A stretch of 19,917 nt of DNA from Patescibacteria group bacterium (GCA_018817365.1 JAHISY010000026.1:1-19917), one strand, 5' to 3'. Positions 6,895-14,466 are shown, counted from the stretch's first letter. Numbers and translations are program-made. Notes: a model not told the origin generated them from the letters alone.

Positions 6895-7848
6895 TTAAGA
6901 ATTCGCGGGAGCAGGAGCTTCATTTGGCGTTTGTTTGAAAACTTCTTCGTGTTTTGATTTTTCAATGTTTTCTAGATTTTTTAGAAGCAGCGGATTCTTC
7001 GCGAGAATGTCGGAAGAAAATTCGTCCACGCGAAGAGTTTGAACGGGATATGGAATGTCGATTTTCGCTTCATTCAACGCATTGAAAATATCGCGTGTGA
7101 TGTCGGATTTGATCTTCCACCACTTCGTTGCGCTTTCTGTCCAAAAGCGCGCCTCAAGAATTACCGCGCTATCGGCAACCTCCTTCACGAGAACCACCGG
7201 CGACGGCTCAGGCTGTGCGTTTTTATTTGCAGAAATTACTTTTTGGAGCAGCTCGCACGCTTCACGAATGTTGCTTCCGTACCCCACTCCGATTTCGATC
7301 GCGTGTCGACGAATTGGGTTTTTAGTGAAACACTTCACCGCGGATTCGAGCACTTTTAAATTCGGTATGGTAACTTCCCCGCCGTCCACTCCGCGGAGCG
7401 AGGTAGCGCGGGATTGAATGTCCACGATTGTGCCTGAAATATCAGGACTGAGGATTACGAAATCTCCGAGATTGAACTTACTATTCGAAAGCAAAACTAT
7501 TCCTGCGAAAAAATTCGCGAGAAAGCTGCGGAGCGAAAAAGCGAGACCGAGACCGATGCCGCCGGTAAACCATTCGAGCGGCGCGCCCATCACGGTGAGC
7601 GCGATCATCGTTCCAACCACGAAAGTGGTGGTAAAAATAATCCTCCCGTAAAGAATGCACACCTCCTCATGCTGATCCCCCTGCCTGTTTCGGATAATAC
7701 GTTGCACCCAATTTCGAAAAAAAGTCGCGAGAAAATAGGTAGCCGCGAAAGCCGCCACTCCCAAAATAATTTTCATGAGAGCGTCGGGAATGAGAGGAAC
7801 TTTCTCCGCTTCTTGACTCGCAGCGAAAGCCACAGGGATTAGGTTCAT
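6895..7848 (-). CDS. mscS: Small-conductance mechanosensitive channel (MscS family)
   Basis: 317 aa from the ATG at 7848. Forms a heptameric membrane channel that opens under osmotic downshock. After a short hydrophobic N-terminus (LIPVAFA) come transmembrane helices around 24-45 and 70-95, then the glycine/alanine pore helix (GLGLAFSLRSFLANF) and the MscS beta domain: FNLGDFVIL, GTIVDIQSRATSLRGVDGG, VTIPN. The alpha/beta vestibule domain follows, then a hydrophilic tail of about 40 residues. A TTG 30 nt upstream (7878) is in frame but lies at the predicted transcription start, so the ATG is more likely. The gene reads away from rmlC across a shared promoter region and leads into the small gene downstream. 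Confidence 0.9.
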   Translation of the reverse strand: MNLIPVAFAASQEAEKVPLIPDALMKIILGVAAFAATYFLATFFRNWVQRIIRNRQGDQHEEVCILYGRIIFTTTFVVGTMIALTVMGAPLEWFTGGIGLGLAFSLRSFLANFFAGIVLLSNSKFNLGDFVILSPDISGTIVDIQSRATSLRGVDGGEVTIPNLKVLESAVKCFTKNPIRRHAIEIGVGYGSNIREACELLQKVISANKNAQPEPSPVVLVKEVADSAVILEARFWTESATKWWKIKSDITRDIFNALNEAKIDIPYPVQTLRVDEFSSDILAKNPLLLKNLENIEKSKHEEVFKQTPNEAPAPANS

Positions 7849-7881
7849 TTTTGGATGTTTATTTTGCAAATAAATCAAGTC

Positions 7882-7924
7882 AGTTTAGCAGATTTGGAAG
7901 GCAGAATCAAGAGTCTGCTAAAAT
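7882..7924. promoter_or_regulatory. Divergent promoter built on an inverted repeat (mscS / rmlC)
   Basis: TTTAGCAGA (7884-7892) and TCTGCTAAA (7914-7922) are perfect inverted copies, each an extended -10 element (TGC-TAAA). Leftward, TTGATT (7910-7905), a 17-nt spacer and TAAACT (7887-7882) form a good promoter for mscS. Rightward, TAAAAT (7919-7924) lies 7 nt before the ATG at 7932; the nearest -35-like TTGGAA has a long 19-nt spacer. The two promoters overlap, so both cannot be occupied at once. Confidence 0.6.
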
Positions 7925-7931
7925 ACTTTGG

Positions 7932-8387
7932 ATGATTGAGGGAGTTCAAATTTTCGAGATTAAAAAGCTCGCGGATAATCGCGGTTTCCTCGCGGAAATT
8001 TGGAAGATTTCGAAATTAAAAAACTTCAAGCCGCAACAGTTGAATTTCACGCTCGCGCATCCGGGAGTGGTGAAAGCTTTTCATTTTCACGAACGGCAGC
8101 AGGATTTTTGGTTCTGCGTGAGCGGAAATATCGAAGCAGTTTTATTCGACCGGCGGAAAAACTCCAAAACTTTCGGTGAAACTCAAACCGTGATTCTCGG
8201 CGAACACAATTTCACTGGACTTTTAATTCCGCGCGAGGTGGTTCACGGTTATCGGGTTATTGGGAATCAACCCGCAGGGTTGATTTATCTCGTGGATCAG
8301 GAATACGATTCCGCGAATCCGGACGAAGGGCGGATCTCCCACGATTCTCCGGAAATTGGCTTTGATTGGGAGACTAAACCGAGATAG
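7932..8387 (+). CDS. rmlC: dTDP-4-dehydrorhamnose 3,5-epimerase-like cupin
   Basis: 151 aa from the ATG at 7932, chosen because a -10-like TAAAAT lies 7 nt upstream; a longer frame reaches back to 7851 but would cross the divergent promoter. RmlC-family enzymes epimerise dTDP-4-keto-6-deoxyglucose on the way to rhamnose. Visible features: DNRGFLAEIWK near the N-terminus, the cupin strand PGVVKAFHFHERQQDFWFC with the family histidine, IPREVVHGYRVIG, and the end YDSANPDEGRISHDSPEIG, closely matching the RmlC C-terminus. The usual RGLHYQ is VKAFHFH here, so the arginine before the histidine is missing; substrate or chemistry may differ from classical RmlC. The rmlB-like gene follows on the same strand. 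Confidence 0.8.
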   Translation: MIEGVQIFEIKKLADNRGFLAEIWKISKLKNFKPQQLNFTLAHPGVVKAFHFHERQQDFWFCVSGNIEAVLFDRRKNSKTFGETQTVILGEHNFTGLLIPREVVHGYRVIGNQPAGLIYLVDQEYDSANPDEGRISHDSPEIGFDWETKPR

Positions 8388-8537
8388 TAAAAACTTTAAG
8401 TTTTAAATTTCAAACTCTTGTCCGCCGTAGTCTTTGGCGAAGGAGACTTAAAACAAGATCAAATGTTAAAATTTTTGAATTTTGAAACTTGAAAAATTGA
8501 GAAATTAAAAATTGTTTTTAAATTTAAAATTTTTACT
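8388..8537. repeat. AT-rich intergenic spacer with a hairpin element
   Basis: Centre: TCCGCCGTAG (8421-8430) followed by GGCGAAGGA (8436-8444), imperfect arms of the same element that flanks the nested palindrome at 4424-4469. Outer TCTTGT / ACAAGA arms (about 8415-8420 and 8453-8458) extend the symmetry. The rest is AAATTT/TTTGAAA-type low-complexity sequence. The end supplies TAAAAT at 8525-8530, 7 nt before the rmlB TTG. Confidence 0.5.
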
Positions 8538-9485
8538 TTGAAATTATTAATCACTGGCGGTTGCGGATTCATCGGCTCGCACTTTTTGCGAAAAACTTTG
8601 ACAGAAACTGAATTCGAGGTGGTGAATCTCGATAAATTGACTTACGCGGGGAAGCTCGAAAACACTGTCGACTTCGCGAAAAATTCGCGGTACAAATTTG
8701 TCGAGGGGAGTATTTGCGATAAAAACTTGGTAGACAAGCTGGCAGCCGGAGCGGATGTGATTGTAAATTTTGCGGCAGAAAGCCATGTCGATAACTCGAT
8801 TGAAAATCCGCAAATTTTTGTCGAGACAAATGTTTTAGGGACGCAAATTTTGCTCGACGCAGCGCGGAAACATTCACTCAAAAAATTTCTGCAAATCTCG
8901 ACAGACGAAGTTTATGGCGACCTCCCGCTCGGTTCGACGGAAAAATTTCGCGAACATGACGAGCTGAAACCGAGCTCGCCGTACTCCGCCTCGAAAGCCG
9001 CAGCCGATATGCTTTGCCTCGCGGCATGGAGAACTTTCGACCAGCCGGTTTTGATTTCCCGCTGCTCAAATAATTTCGGCACGCATCAGCTGGCTGAAAA
9101 ATTGATGCCGCTCGTGATTTCCCGCGCACTGAAAAACGAAAAGATTTCAGTTTACGGCGACGGAAAAAATGTGCGCGATTGGATTCACGTGAATGACCAC
9201 TGCTCCGCGATTTTGAAAATTCTCGAACGCGGACAAGCGGGCGAAATTTACAATGTCGGCGCGGACAACGAGGTAGCGAATATCGACCTCGTGAAGCTGC
9301 TGCTGAAAATTCTCGGGAAAAGTGAGGGGTTGATTGAATTCGTGAAAGATCGACCGGGACACGATCGGCGGTACGCGATCGATTCAAGTAAAATTCAATC
9401 CGAGTTGGGGTGGCAGCCGGAGCATGTTAATTTTGAGGAAGAGCTGAAAAAGATGGTGACGTGGTATAAAAAGGAAAATTTTTAA
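8538..9485 (+). CDS. rmlB: dTDP-glucose 4,6-dehydratase
   Basis: 315 aa from a TTG start that is the first codon of the fold (KLLITGGCGFIGSHF). Extended short-chain dehydrogenase that turns dTDP-glucose into dTDP-4-keto-6-deoxyglucose using bound NAD. Evidence: glycine-rich NAD loop GGCGFIG (7-13), NFAAESHVDNSI (77-88), active-site STDEVYGD with T122-D123-E124, YSASK with Y149 and K153, SRCSNNFG, the substrate-binding YGDGKNVRDWIHVNDH, and a C-terminal RPGHDRRYAID and LGWQPE. Slightly shorter than E. coli RmlB (~360 aa). It works directly upstream of the RmlC-type step. The RmlA and RmlD steps are not in this window, so rhamnose is likely but another 6-deoxysugar is possible. Confidence 0.9.
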   Translation: MKLLITGGCGFIGSHFLRKTLTETEFEVVNLDKLTYAGKLENTVDFAKNSRYKFVEGSICDKNLVDKLAAGADVIVNFAAESHVDNSIENPQIFVETNVLGTQILLDAARKHSLKKFLQISTDEVYGDLPLGSTEKFREHDELKPSSPYSASKAAADMLCLAAWRTFDQPVLISRCSNNFGTHQLAEKLMPLVISRALKNEKISVYGDGKNVRDWIHVNDHCSAILKILERGQAGEIYNVGADNEVANIDLVKLLLKILGKSEGLIEFVKDRPGHDRRYAIDSSKIQSELGWQPEHVNFEEELKKMVTWYKKENF

Positions 9486-9502
9486 TTTTTAAAATAATTT
9501 CT

Positions 9503-9518
9503 ATCCGCCGTGGCGGAT
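9503..9518. repeat. Short palindrome in the rmlB-trpA gap
   Basis: ATCCGCC / GGCGGAT around a central GT. A compact relative of the CCGCCGTAG hairpin at 8421. The surrounding 90 nt are AT-rich with no other structure. Confidence 0.6.
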
Positions 9519-9575
9519 TTAAAAATTAAGTTTTATTTAAAAATTGTAAAAATTAGAAAATTAAAAATTAGTTTC

Positions 9576-10304
9576 ATGAAACTTGCTACTCACACCGTCA
9601 TCGGTTTTCCGAATTTGAAAACGAGCGAAAAAATCGTGGACTTGCTCGCTGCGAATTCTGAAATCGTGGAATTGCAAATTCCATTCTCCGACCCTGTCGC
9701 CGATGGACCGGTGATCGCGGCAGCAAATTATCGCGCGGTCGAGAATAAAATCACTCCTGAAATCTGTTTGAATTTCGTGAAAAAAGTTTACCGCAAATTT
9801 CCACGAACGAAGTTTTACTTGATGAGTTACTTCAACCCGATTTTCCGTTTCGGGATTTCGAAATTCGCGAAAAAAGCGGCTGAGGCGGGAGCGCGCGGTT
9901 TCATCGTCCCCGATCTGCCGATCGAGGAAGCGGAGGAAGTTTTGGTGGCGTGCAGAAAAAACGGACTCGAATTTATTTTTGTCGTGGCTCCGAATACCGC
10001 TGACGAGAGATTAAAAAAAATCGGTAAAGCCGCCAGCGGACGGGGCTGGGTTTATTGCGTGGCGCGGCTCGGCATCACCGGCAGCCGGAGCAAGTTTGGA
10101 CGAGAATTGAAAAACTATCTCGCGCGCGTGAAAAAATTTACAAAACTCCCGCTCGGAGTCGGTTTCGGCGTGAAATCGAGAAAAGATCTGCGAGCAATCG
10201 AGCTCGCGGGAAGCGAAATTGGAATCGTCGGAAGCGAATTGTTTCGCGTTTTCGAAAAAGGCGGATTAAAAAAACTGGAGAAATTTTTGAAAAATTTGCG
10301 TTAA
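9576..10304 (+). CDS. trpA: Tryptophan synthase alpha chain
   Basis: 242 aa from the ATG at 9576; the frame extends upstream to 9510, but that part translates to low-complexity KIKFYLKIVKIRK and is not part of the family. TIM-barrel enzyme cleaving indole-3-glycerol phosphate to indole. Both catalytic acids are present: E32 in VELQIPFSDP and D43 in VADGP. Other hallmarks are YFNPIFRFG, GFIVPDLPIEEAEE, FVVAPNT, the phosphate-site loop GITGSRS and GVGFGVKSRKD. The family-typical ELGIPFSDP has Gln in place of Gly. The N-terminus is about 15-20 residues shorter than in E. coli. No trpB or other trp gene is adjacent. It converges on lepB with a 4-nt stop-codon overlap. Confidence 0.88.
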   Translation: MKLATHTVIGFPNLKTSEKIVDLLAANSEIVELQIPFSDPVADGPVIAAANYRAVENKITPEICLNFVKKVYRKFPRTKFYLMSYFNPIFRFGISKFAKKAAEAGARGFIVPDLPIEEAEEVLVACRKNGLEFIFVVAPNTADERLKKIGKAASGRGWVYCVARLGITGSRSKFGRELKNYLARVKKFTKLPLGVGFGVKSRKDLRAIELAGSEIGIVGSELFRVFEKGGLKKLEKFLKNLR

Positions 10305-11002
10305 TTTTCCACTTCCGGATTTCGAAGGATGCGCATATTTTTTAGCGTGAAATTTTTCTTCCCGCCTTCTTCCCATAATCGCGCAAAAGCAAATACTACC
10401 CTTCCTTCAATTTCTTCTTTTGTAAGAAAATTCGAAACGCCGTCTCCGCAACTATTTCGAAAACAGCTCCTTGAATCACGACTCGCGAGCCGATTGTCCC
10501 CCATTACAAAGTAGCTTCCCTCTGGAATCTTGAAATCGATTTGCTGCGCTTTTTCTGCATCGGTACAAAACGTGCTGCCAAGACAAGCATTCCCTAGATT
10601 ATGAGAAGCAATGAAGTTTTCATCCAACTTTTTGAGCTCTCCATCTTCACTCTCCACCCAAACAAATCCATCGAAAAAATAAATAGTTTCATTTGGCAGT
10701 CCAATCACTCGTTTGATGAGGTAATTTTCCGAATCAGCAGGTTTGAAGACAATCACATCATTCCGCTCGTATTCTGCGCCAAAAACGTACGGCGTTTTCC
10801 AAACAATGATGAGCTCCCCGTCAAGAACGTTGGGGGTCATCGACTGCTGCTGCACGCGGAACGGCGCGAAGAAAAACGGCTTCACTACTACCAAAACGAG
10901 AAAAAAAATCACCACCACATCGGTGATGAAATCGAGCAAAGCAGATTGAAAAGGAGAAAGCTTTTTATTCCGCGAAAAACAGATTGTTTGGAAGATTTTC
11001 AT
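10301..11002 (-). CDS. lepB: Signal peptidase I
   Basis: 233 aa. Membrane serine protease that removes signal peptides from exported proteins. One N-terminal transmembrane helix (about 24-46) is followed by box B QQSMTPNVLDGE with catalytic S54, the VIVFK strand, box D YLIKRVIGLPNE with catalytic K97, and box E VMGDNRLASRDSRS. An insertion around 115-150 contains two cysteines (ACLGSTFC), and a second pair follows box E (SCFRNSC). These could form disulfides on the outer face, which is unusual for the family. TAGAAT upstream (about 11019-11014) may be its -10 box. The 3' end overlaps the trpA stop codon. Confidence 0.93.
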   Translation of the reverse strand: MKIFQTICFSRNKKLSPFQSALLDFITDVVVIFFLVLVVVKPFFFAPFRVQQQSMTPNVLDGELIIVWKTPYVFGAEYERNDVIVFKPADSENYLIKRVIGLPNETIYFFDGFVWVESEDGELKKLDENFIASHNLGNACLGSTFCTDAEKAQQIDFKIPEGSYFVMGDNRLASRDSRSCFRNSCGDGVSNFLTKEEIEGRVVFAFARLWEEGGKKNFTLKNMRILRNPEVEN

Positions 11003-11084
11003 AAACGCGAAGGATTCTACCGGAAATAATTTAGGGTGAAAAGAGAGTCAGAAAAAATTTCTGTAAACTGCAGGCTGAAAACTG

Positions 11085-11090
11085 TAAAAT
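11085..11090 (+). promoter_or_regulatory. Putative -10 box (TAAAAT) of the PH-like membrane protein gene
   Basis: TAAAAT ends 6 nt before the GTG at 11097, which suits a leaderless transcript. It sits in the divergent gap with lepB. No clear -35 element is seen. Confidence 0.35.
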
Positions 11091-11096
11091 ACCTAC

Positions 11097-11702
11097 GTGA
11101 TTCTCGATCGGATTATTTTCGCCAGCCATCTGCAAGAAGGAGAGAAGCTCGTCTATGTGGTGCATTCGCATTGGTTTGCGGCTTATAAACCTGTTTGCAA
11201 AGTCGGCTTTTTCGGAATGCTCGTGCCCGCGCTTTTCTTCGCGATGTTCCCCACCCAAATTTCGCTGTGGATTTTTGGCGCGTGGTTCGGACTTGGGTTT
11301 CTGCGCTTCATTCGCGAGGTGATGGATTGGTATTTCGATGTTCTGCTCGTGACAAATCAAGGCGTGATCGATCTCGATTGGCGGGGAATTTTTGACAAAT
11401 CGTCCTCGCGGATTGACTTCGACACGCTCGTTGGAACCGCTTTTGAAAAAAGGGGTTTCTGGTCGAATCTTCTGAATTTTGGAACTTTCACAATTCAAAA
11501 TTATGGCGGCGACAATCTCAAGCTACCGGTGGCTGCCCGTCCGCAGCGCGCAGAGAATGAAATTATCGAGACGAAAGAAAAATACACTCGCAATCGCGGA
11601 CTCGAAGATGAAAAGATTTTGAAAGAAATTCTTTCCGGAATGGTGAAACGGCACGTGAACGGAAAAAGGGAAAAAGGCGAGGGGCTAGCGGATATTATTT
11701 GA
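11097..11702 (+). CDS. PH-like (bPH2/YdbS-type) membrane protein
   Basis: 201 aa from a GTG start. Two transmembrane helices (about 36-52 and 57-72) are followed by a beta-rich domain with FDVLLVTNQGVIDLDWRG, then SSRIDFDTLVG and FWSNLLNFGTFTIQNYGG, the strand pattern of bacterial PH domains whose DVxxVTNxRxI motif follows the membrane hairpin. The last ~50 residues are charged and helical (NEIIETKEKYTRNR and on). Proteins like this are common next to unrelated genes in Patescibacteria; the function is unknown, presumably membrane-associated binding. It stands alone, divergent from lepB. Confidence 0.65.
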   Translation: MILDRIIFASHLQEGEKLVYVVHSHWFAAYKPVCKVGFFGMLVPALFFAMFPTQISLWIFGAWFGLGFLRFIREVMDWYFDVLLVTNQGVIDLDWRGIFDKSSSRIDFDTLVGTAFEKRGFWSNLLNFGTFTIQNYGGDNLKLPVAARPQRAENEIIETKEKYTRNRGLEDEKILKEILSGMVKRHVNGKREKGEGLADII

Positions 11703-11767
11703 ATAGTGAAAATTTTCAAATTTACCAATTCTCAATTTTCAAATAAATTTTAATTCTCAATTAAAAA

Positions 11768-12115
11768 ATGAATTTTGATCTCGAAGAACGAACGGCAAAA
11801 TTCGGAGAAGATGTGATTGTTTTCTTGAGAACAATTCCGCGCGATGAAATTACGCGACCGCTGATTTCTCAATTAATTCGTTCAGCCACTTCAGTCGGCG
11901 CGAATTATTGCGAGGCGAACGAAGCCGCATCGAAAAAAGATTTTCGAAACAAAGTTTGTATTTCCCGAAAAGAGGCGCACGAATCAAAACACTGGCTGCG
12001 GATGGTTGCCAAAGCAGTGCCAAAATCAGCAAAACGCGCTCGCGAACTTTGGAAGGAGGCGCATGAATTGACTTTAATTTTCGCCTCGATAACAAAAAAA
12101 TGCAGTCCAAGTTGA
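11768..12115 (+). CDS. Four-helix-bundle protein (S23 / 23S-rRNA-intervening-sequence type)
   Basis: 115 aa. Contains the family signature SQLIRSATSVGANYCEANEA followed by SKKDFRNK and the helix SRKEAHESKHWLRMV, all in the usual order. The family was first found encoded inside intervening sequences of 23S rRNA genes, but orphan copies like this one are frequent. Its function is unknown; homologues form basic oligomers that may bind nucleic acid. The gene is flanked on both sides by AT-rich sequence with inverted copies of ATTTTCAAATAA-like motifs (about 11735-11750 and 12118-12135), as expected of a small mobile cassette. Codon use is not clearly foreign. Confidence 0.85.
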   Translation: MNFDLEERTAKFGEDVIVFLRTIPRDEITRPLISQLIRSATSVGANYCEANEAASKKDFRNKVCISRKEAHESKHWLRMVAKAVPKSAKRARELWKEAHELTLIFASITKKCSPS

Positions 12116-12195
12116 ATTTGAAAATTATTTGAAAATTTGAAACTTGAGCCTTGAAAATTTATTTTTATAAAATTATAAAACTTAAAAATTATCTT

Positions 12196-13509
12196 ATGAA
12201 GTCTCTTTTTGTTTGCGAAAACTGTGGCGCGAAATCGCCGCGATGGAGCGGGCAGTGCGCCGGTTGCGGCGAGTGGAATTCGCTCGTCGAGCAGGCTATC
12301 GAGGCAAAATTTTTCGGCAGCCAGCAAAAAGTTTCCGGGAAAGCTGGTCACGCCTTGCCTGCCGATAAACTCGCGCGCACGCCCCTGCAAAGACTGAAAA
12401 CCGGAATCGGCGAAGCTGATCGCGTACTCGGCGGCGGGGTGGTGCCTGGTAGTTTAATTTTGCTCGGCGGTGAACCCGGCATCGGTAAATCTACGCTCAC
12501 TCTTCAGCTCGCGGCGAAATTCGCGGAGCAGGTTGGCAAAACCCTCCTCGTCTCCGGCGAGGAATCGGCGGAGCAGATCGCGCTCCGCGCGGAGCGGACG
12601 AAACACGCGCACCCTCGCCTCCACATTTTGGCGGAAAATGCTCTCGAAAATATTCTCGCGACAGTTGATGCCGAGAAACCGAAATTGTTGATTGTCGATT
12701 CGATCCAAGTGATGAGCTCGTTGGAACTACCATCAATGCCTGGTTCGATTCCGCAAATTCGGATGGTAACCGAGCGGCTGCTCCGTTTCGCAAAAACAAC
12801 GGGAACTCCTGTCATCCTCATCGGTCATGTCACGAAAGACGGCGATCTCGCCGGTCCGCAGCTGCTCGCGCATCTCGTGGATGTCGTCCTCACGCTGGAA
12901 GGCGACCCCCACCGCGACTTTCGGCTGTTGCGGGGAATTAAAAATCGTTTCGGCGCGACAAGTGAAGTCGGCGTTTTCGAGATGCGCGAAAATGGATTGA
13001 TTGAAGTGAAAAATCCTTCCGCCGCCTTCCTAGAAGGTCGCGCGGAAAATCCGATTGGCAGCTGCGTGTGCGCGACGATGGAGGGCACCCGTCCGCTTTT
13101 GATCGAAGTGCAGGCGCTCACCTCACCGTCGAATTTCGGTTACCCGAAACGAACGGCAAGCGGTTTCGACTTGAATCGATTGCAGCTGCTCGTGGCGGTG
13201 TTGCAAAAACATACCGGCATCAAACTCGACACGAGCGATGTTTTCGCGAATGTTGTCGGCGGTTTTCGTCTCCGCGAGCCAGCCGCCGATCTCGCCGTCG
13301 CGCTCGCGATTGCGAGTTCGAAACTTCGGAAACCCCTCCCCGCTGATCTCGCGGCTTTCGGTGAGATCGGGCTGACGGGCGAGATTCGAATCGTGAGCCA
13401 AATCGAAAAACGGAAAAAGGAGGCGCAAAAAATGGGATTCGGAAAAATCGTAAGCGGAAAAGAATTCCGCTCGCTCGCTGAAGCGGTGAAAAAAGTTTTG
13501 GGTCATTGA
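12196..13509 (+). CDS. radA: DNA repair protein RadA
   Basis: 437 aa from the ATG at 12196; 15 further upstream codons are open but translate to low-complexity sequence before the zinc finger. RadA is a RecA-like ATPase driving branch migration in recombinational repair. Domain order is complete: C4 zinc finger (C7, C10, C21, C24), RecA core with Walker A GGEPGIGKST (91-100), LLIVDSIQVMSS as Walker B, the RadA-specific KNRFG motif (249-253), and a Lon-like C-terminal domain (LRLREPAADLAVALAIASS, then GEIGLTGEIR). The linker after the zinc finger (GKAGHALPADKL) is encoded by GCCTTGCCTGCCGA, identical to one arm and loop of the palindrome in the VirD4-like gene. Confidence 0.95.
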   Translation: MKSLFVCENCGAKSPRWSGQCAGCGEWNSLVEQAIEAKFFGSQQKVSGKAGHALPADKLARTPLQRLKTGIGEADRVLGGGVVPGSLILLGGEPGIGKSTLTLQLAAKFAEQVGKTLLVSGEESAEQIALRAERTKHAHPRLHILAENALENILATVDAEKPKLLIVDSIQVMSSLELPSMPGSIPQIRMVTERLLRFAKTTGTPVILIGHVTKDGDLAGPQLLAHLVDVVLTLEGDPHRDFRLLRGIKNRFGATSEVGVFEMRENGLIEVKNPSAAFLEGRAENPIGSCVCATMEGTRPLLIEVQALTSPSNFGYPKRTASGFDLNRLQLLVAVLQKHTGIKLDTSDVFANVVGGFRLREPAADLAVALAIASSKLRKPLPADLAAFGEIGLTGEIRIVSQIEKRKKEAQKMGFGKIVSGKEFRSLAEAVKKVLGH

Positions 13510-13883
13510 CCCGATCAATTCGCCAACCCGATTTGGAAAGTGGAAATTGGAAAGTAAAAATTAAAAAGTGGAAAGTTGATTTTCACCTCGCGAGGCGAGA
13601 CTGGGATTTGAGTCTTGCTTGCTTTGCTTGTCTTGAATCCTCCATTCGACAGGCTCAGAATTTTTGATTCATTTGACCAGTTCAGAATCTTCAATAATTT
13701 TCCTGATTTGCGGGTTGCCGCGATCGCGAGAAAAACCGCTTGCTAAAAAACTCAGGAGGCGCGTGAAGAAGAGAATCATGAAAATCTCAAAATCAGGTGA
13801 ATCAAGGTTCAGACAATCTGAAATTCGAAACTTGAAAATTTCTCCGCCAACAGTTGTCTGCCAAAAGCTGTTAAAATTTTCAC
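13510..13883. other. Repeat-bearing intergenic region between radA and yjbQ
   Basis: It begins with CCAACCCGATT and TGGAAAGTGG/TTGGAAAGT low-complexity sequence (13523-13576), also present at 4965-5015. Then come CTCGC-GAG-GCGAG, an imperfect CTTGCTTG stretch, and TTCGACAGGCTCAG. On the minus strand 13779-13669 reads as a 36-codon frame with host-like codons (MILFFTRLLSFLASGF, then RDRGNPQIRKIIEDSELVK); it could be a tiny membrane peptide or a gene remnant, and I cannot support it further. TAAAAT at 13872-13877 is a probable -10 box, 6 nt before yjbQ. Confidence 0.45.
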
Positions 13884-14282
13884 ATGGAATTTACAATCCA
13901 AACAGAAGGAAATTACGACCTCGTCAATCTCACTTCGAAAATCGAAGCGGCTGTCCGCGAATCGAAAATTGAGGAAGGCATGGCAGTGATTTTCGCGAAA
14001 CACACTACTGTCGGTCTCACTTTGATGGAGTGGGAGGAGGGCACGAAGCGGGATTTGGTCGAAACTTTCGAAAGAATCGCGCCGCAAAAAGGCGGCTACC
14101 ATCACGCGAAATGGAATGACGGCAACGGAGCCGCGCACGTAAAATCCGCCCTCTTCCCGCCCTCGCTCTCGATTCCGGTGAAAAATGGGAAGCTCGATTT
14201 GGGTGTGTGGCAAAATGTGGTTTTAATTGATTTCGATGTCAAACCGAGGAAGCGGGTGGTGGTGGTGAAAGTTGTTTCTTAA
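13884..14282 (+). CDS. yjbQ: YjbQ/UPF0047 family protein
   Basis: 132 aa, full family length. Conserved features: FAKHTTVGLTLMEWEEG with the metal-ligand histidine, the acidic DLVETFERIAP, YHHAKW, then GNGAAHVKSALF, and NGKLDLGVWQNVVLIDFD with PRKRVVVV at the end. Members form trimers with a metal site; some show low thiamine-phosphate-synthase activity, but the physiological role is unsettled. The 3' end overlaps the convergent small gene by 44 nt. Confidence 0.9.
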   Translation: MEFTIQTEGNYDLVNLTSKIEAAVRESKIEEGMAVIFAKHTTVGLTLMEWEEGTKRDLVETFERIAPQKGGYHHAKWNDGNGAAHVKSALFPPSLSIPVKNGKLDLGVWQNVVLIDFDVKPRKRVVVVKVVS

Positions 14283-14466
14283 TCTTTTGAAATTTGTAAC
14301 AACCCTCGATTGGAGAATTCGATGGGAAAATCGTTCCAGCTTCGTGGCGGATTTTTCTTTTAATAATTTCTGTTTTCCCATTAGGCAAAACAATGCTCTC
14401 GGAAACTGCCACGCAAGTAGCCCCCTGGTCTTTCTTGCAAAGATCGCAAGTTGTTTGAGTTTCCAT
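14239..14466 (-). CDS. Small four-cysteine protein, function unknown
   Basis: 75 aa, starting at ATG 14466. CDLCKKDQGATC near the N-terminus gives C7, C10 and C18, with C56 (EGCYKF) as a possible fourth zinc ligand. The middle (IVLPNGKTEIIKRKIRHEAG) looks like a beta hairpin with basic residues, and the tail is proline-rich (SPPPPASS). I do not recognise a family; a small zinc-ribbon-like protein is the simplest description. It converges on yjbQ, overlapping by 44 nt, and is divergent from hflX. The same stretch holds no better frame. Confidence 0.5.
   Translation of the reverse strand: METQTTCDLCKKDQGATCVAVSESIVLPNGKTEIIKRKIRHEAGTIFPSNSPIEGCYKFQKIKKQLSPPPPASSV

Noticed and set aside
13809..14213. 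Minus-strand frame of 134 codons
   Set aside because: Antisense to yjbQ, whose conserved motifs are unambiguous.
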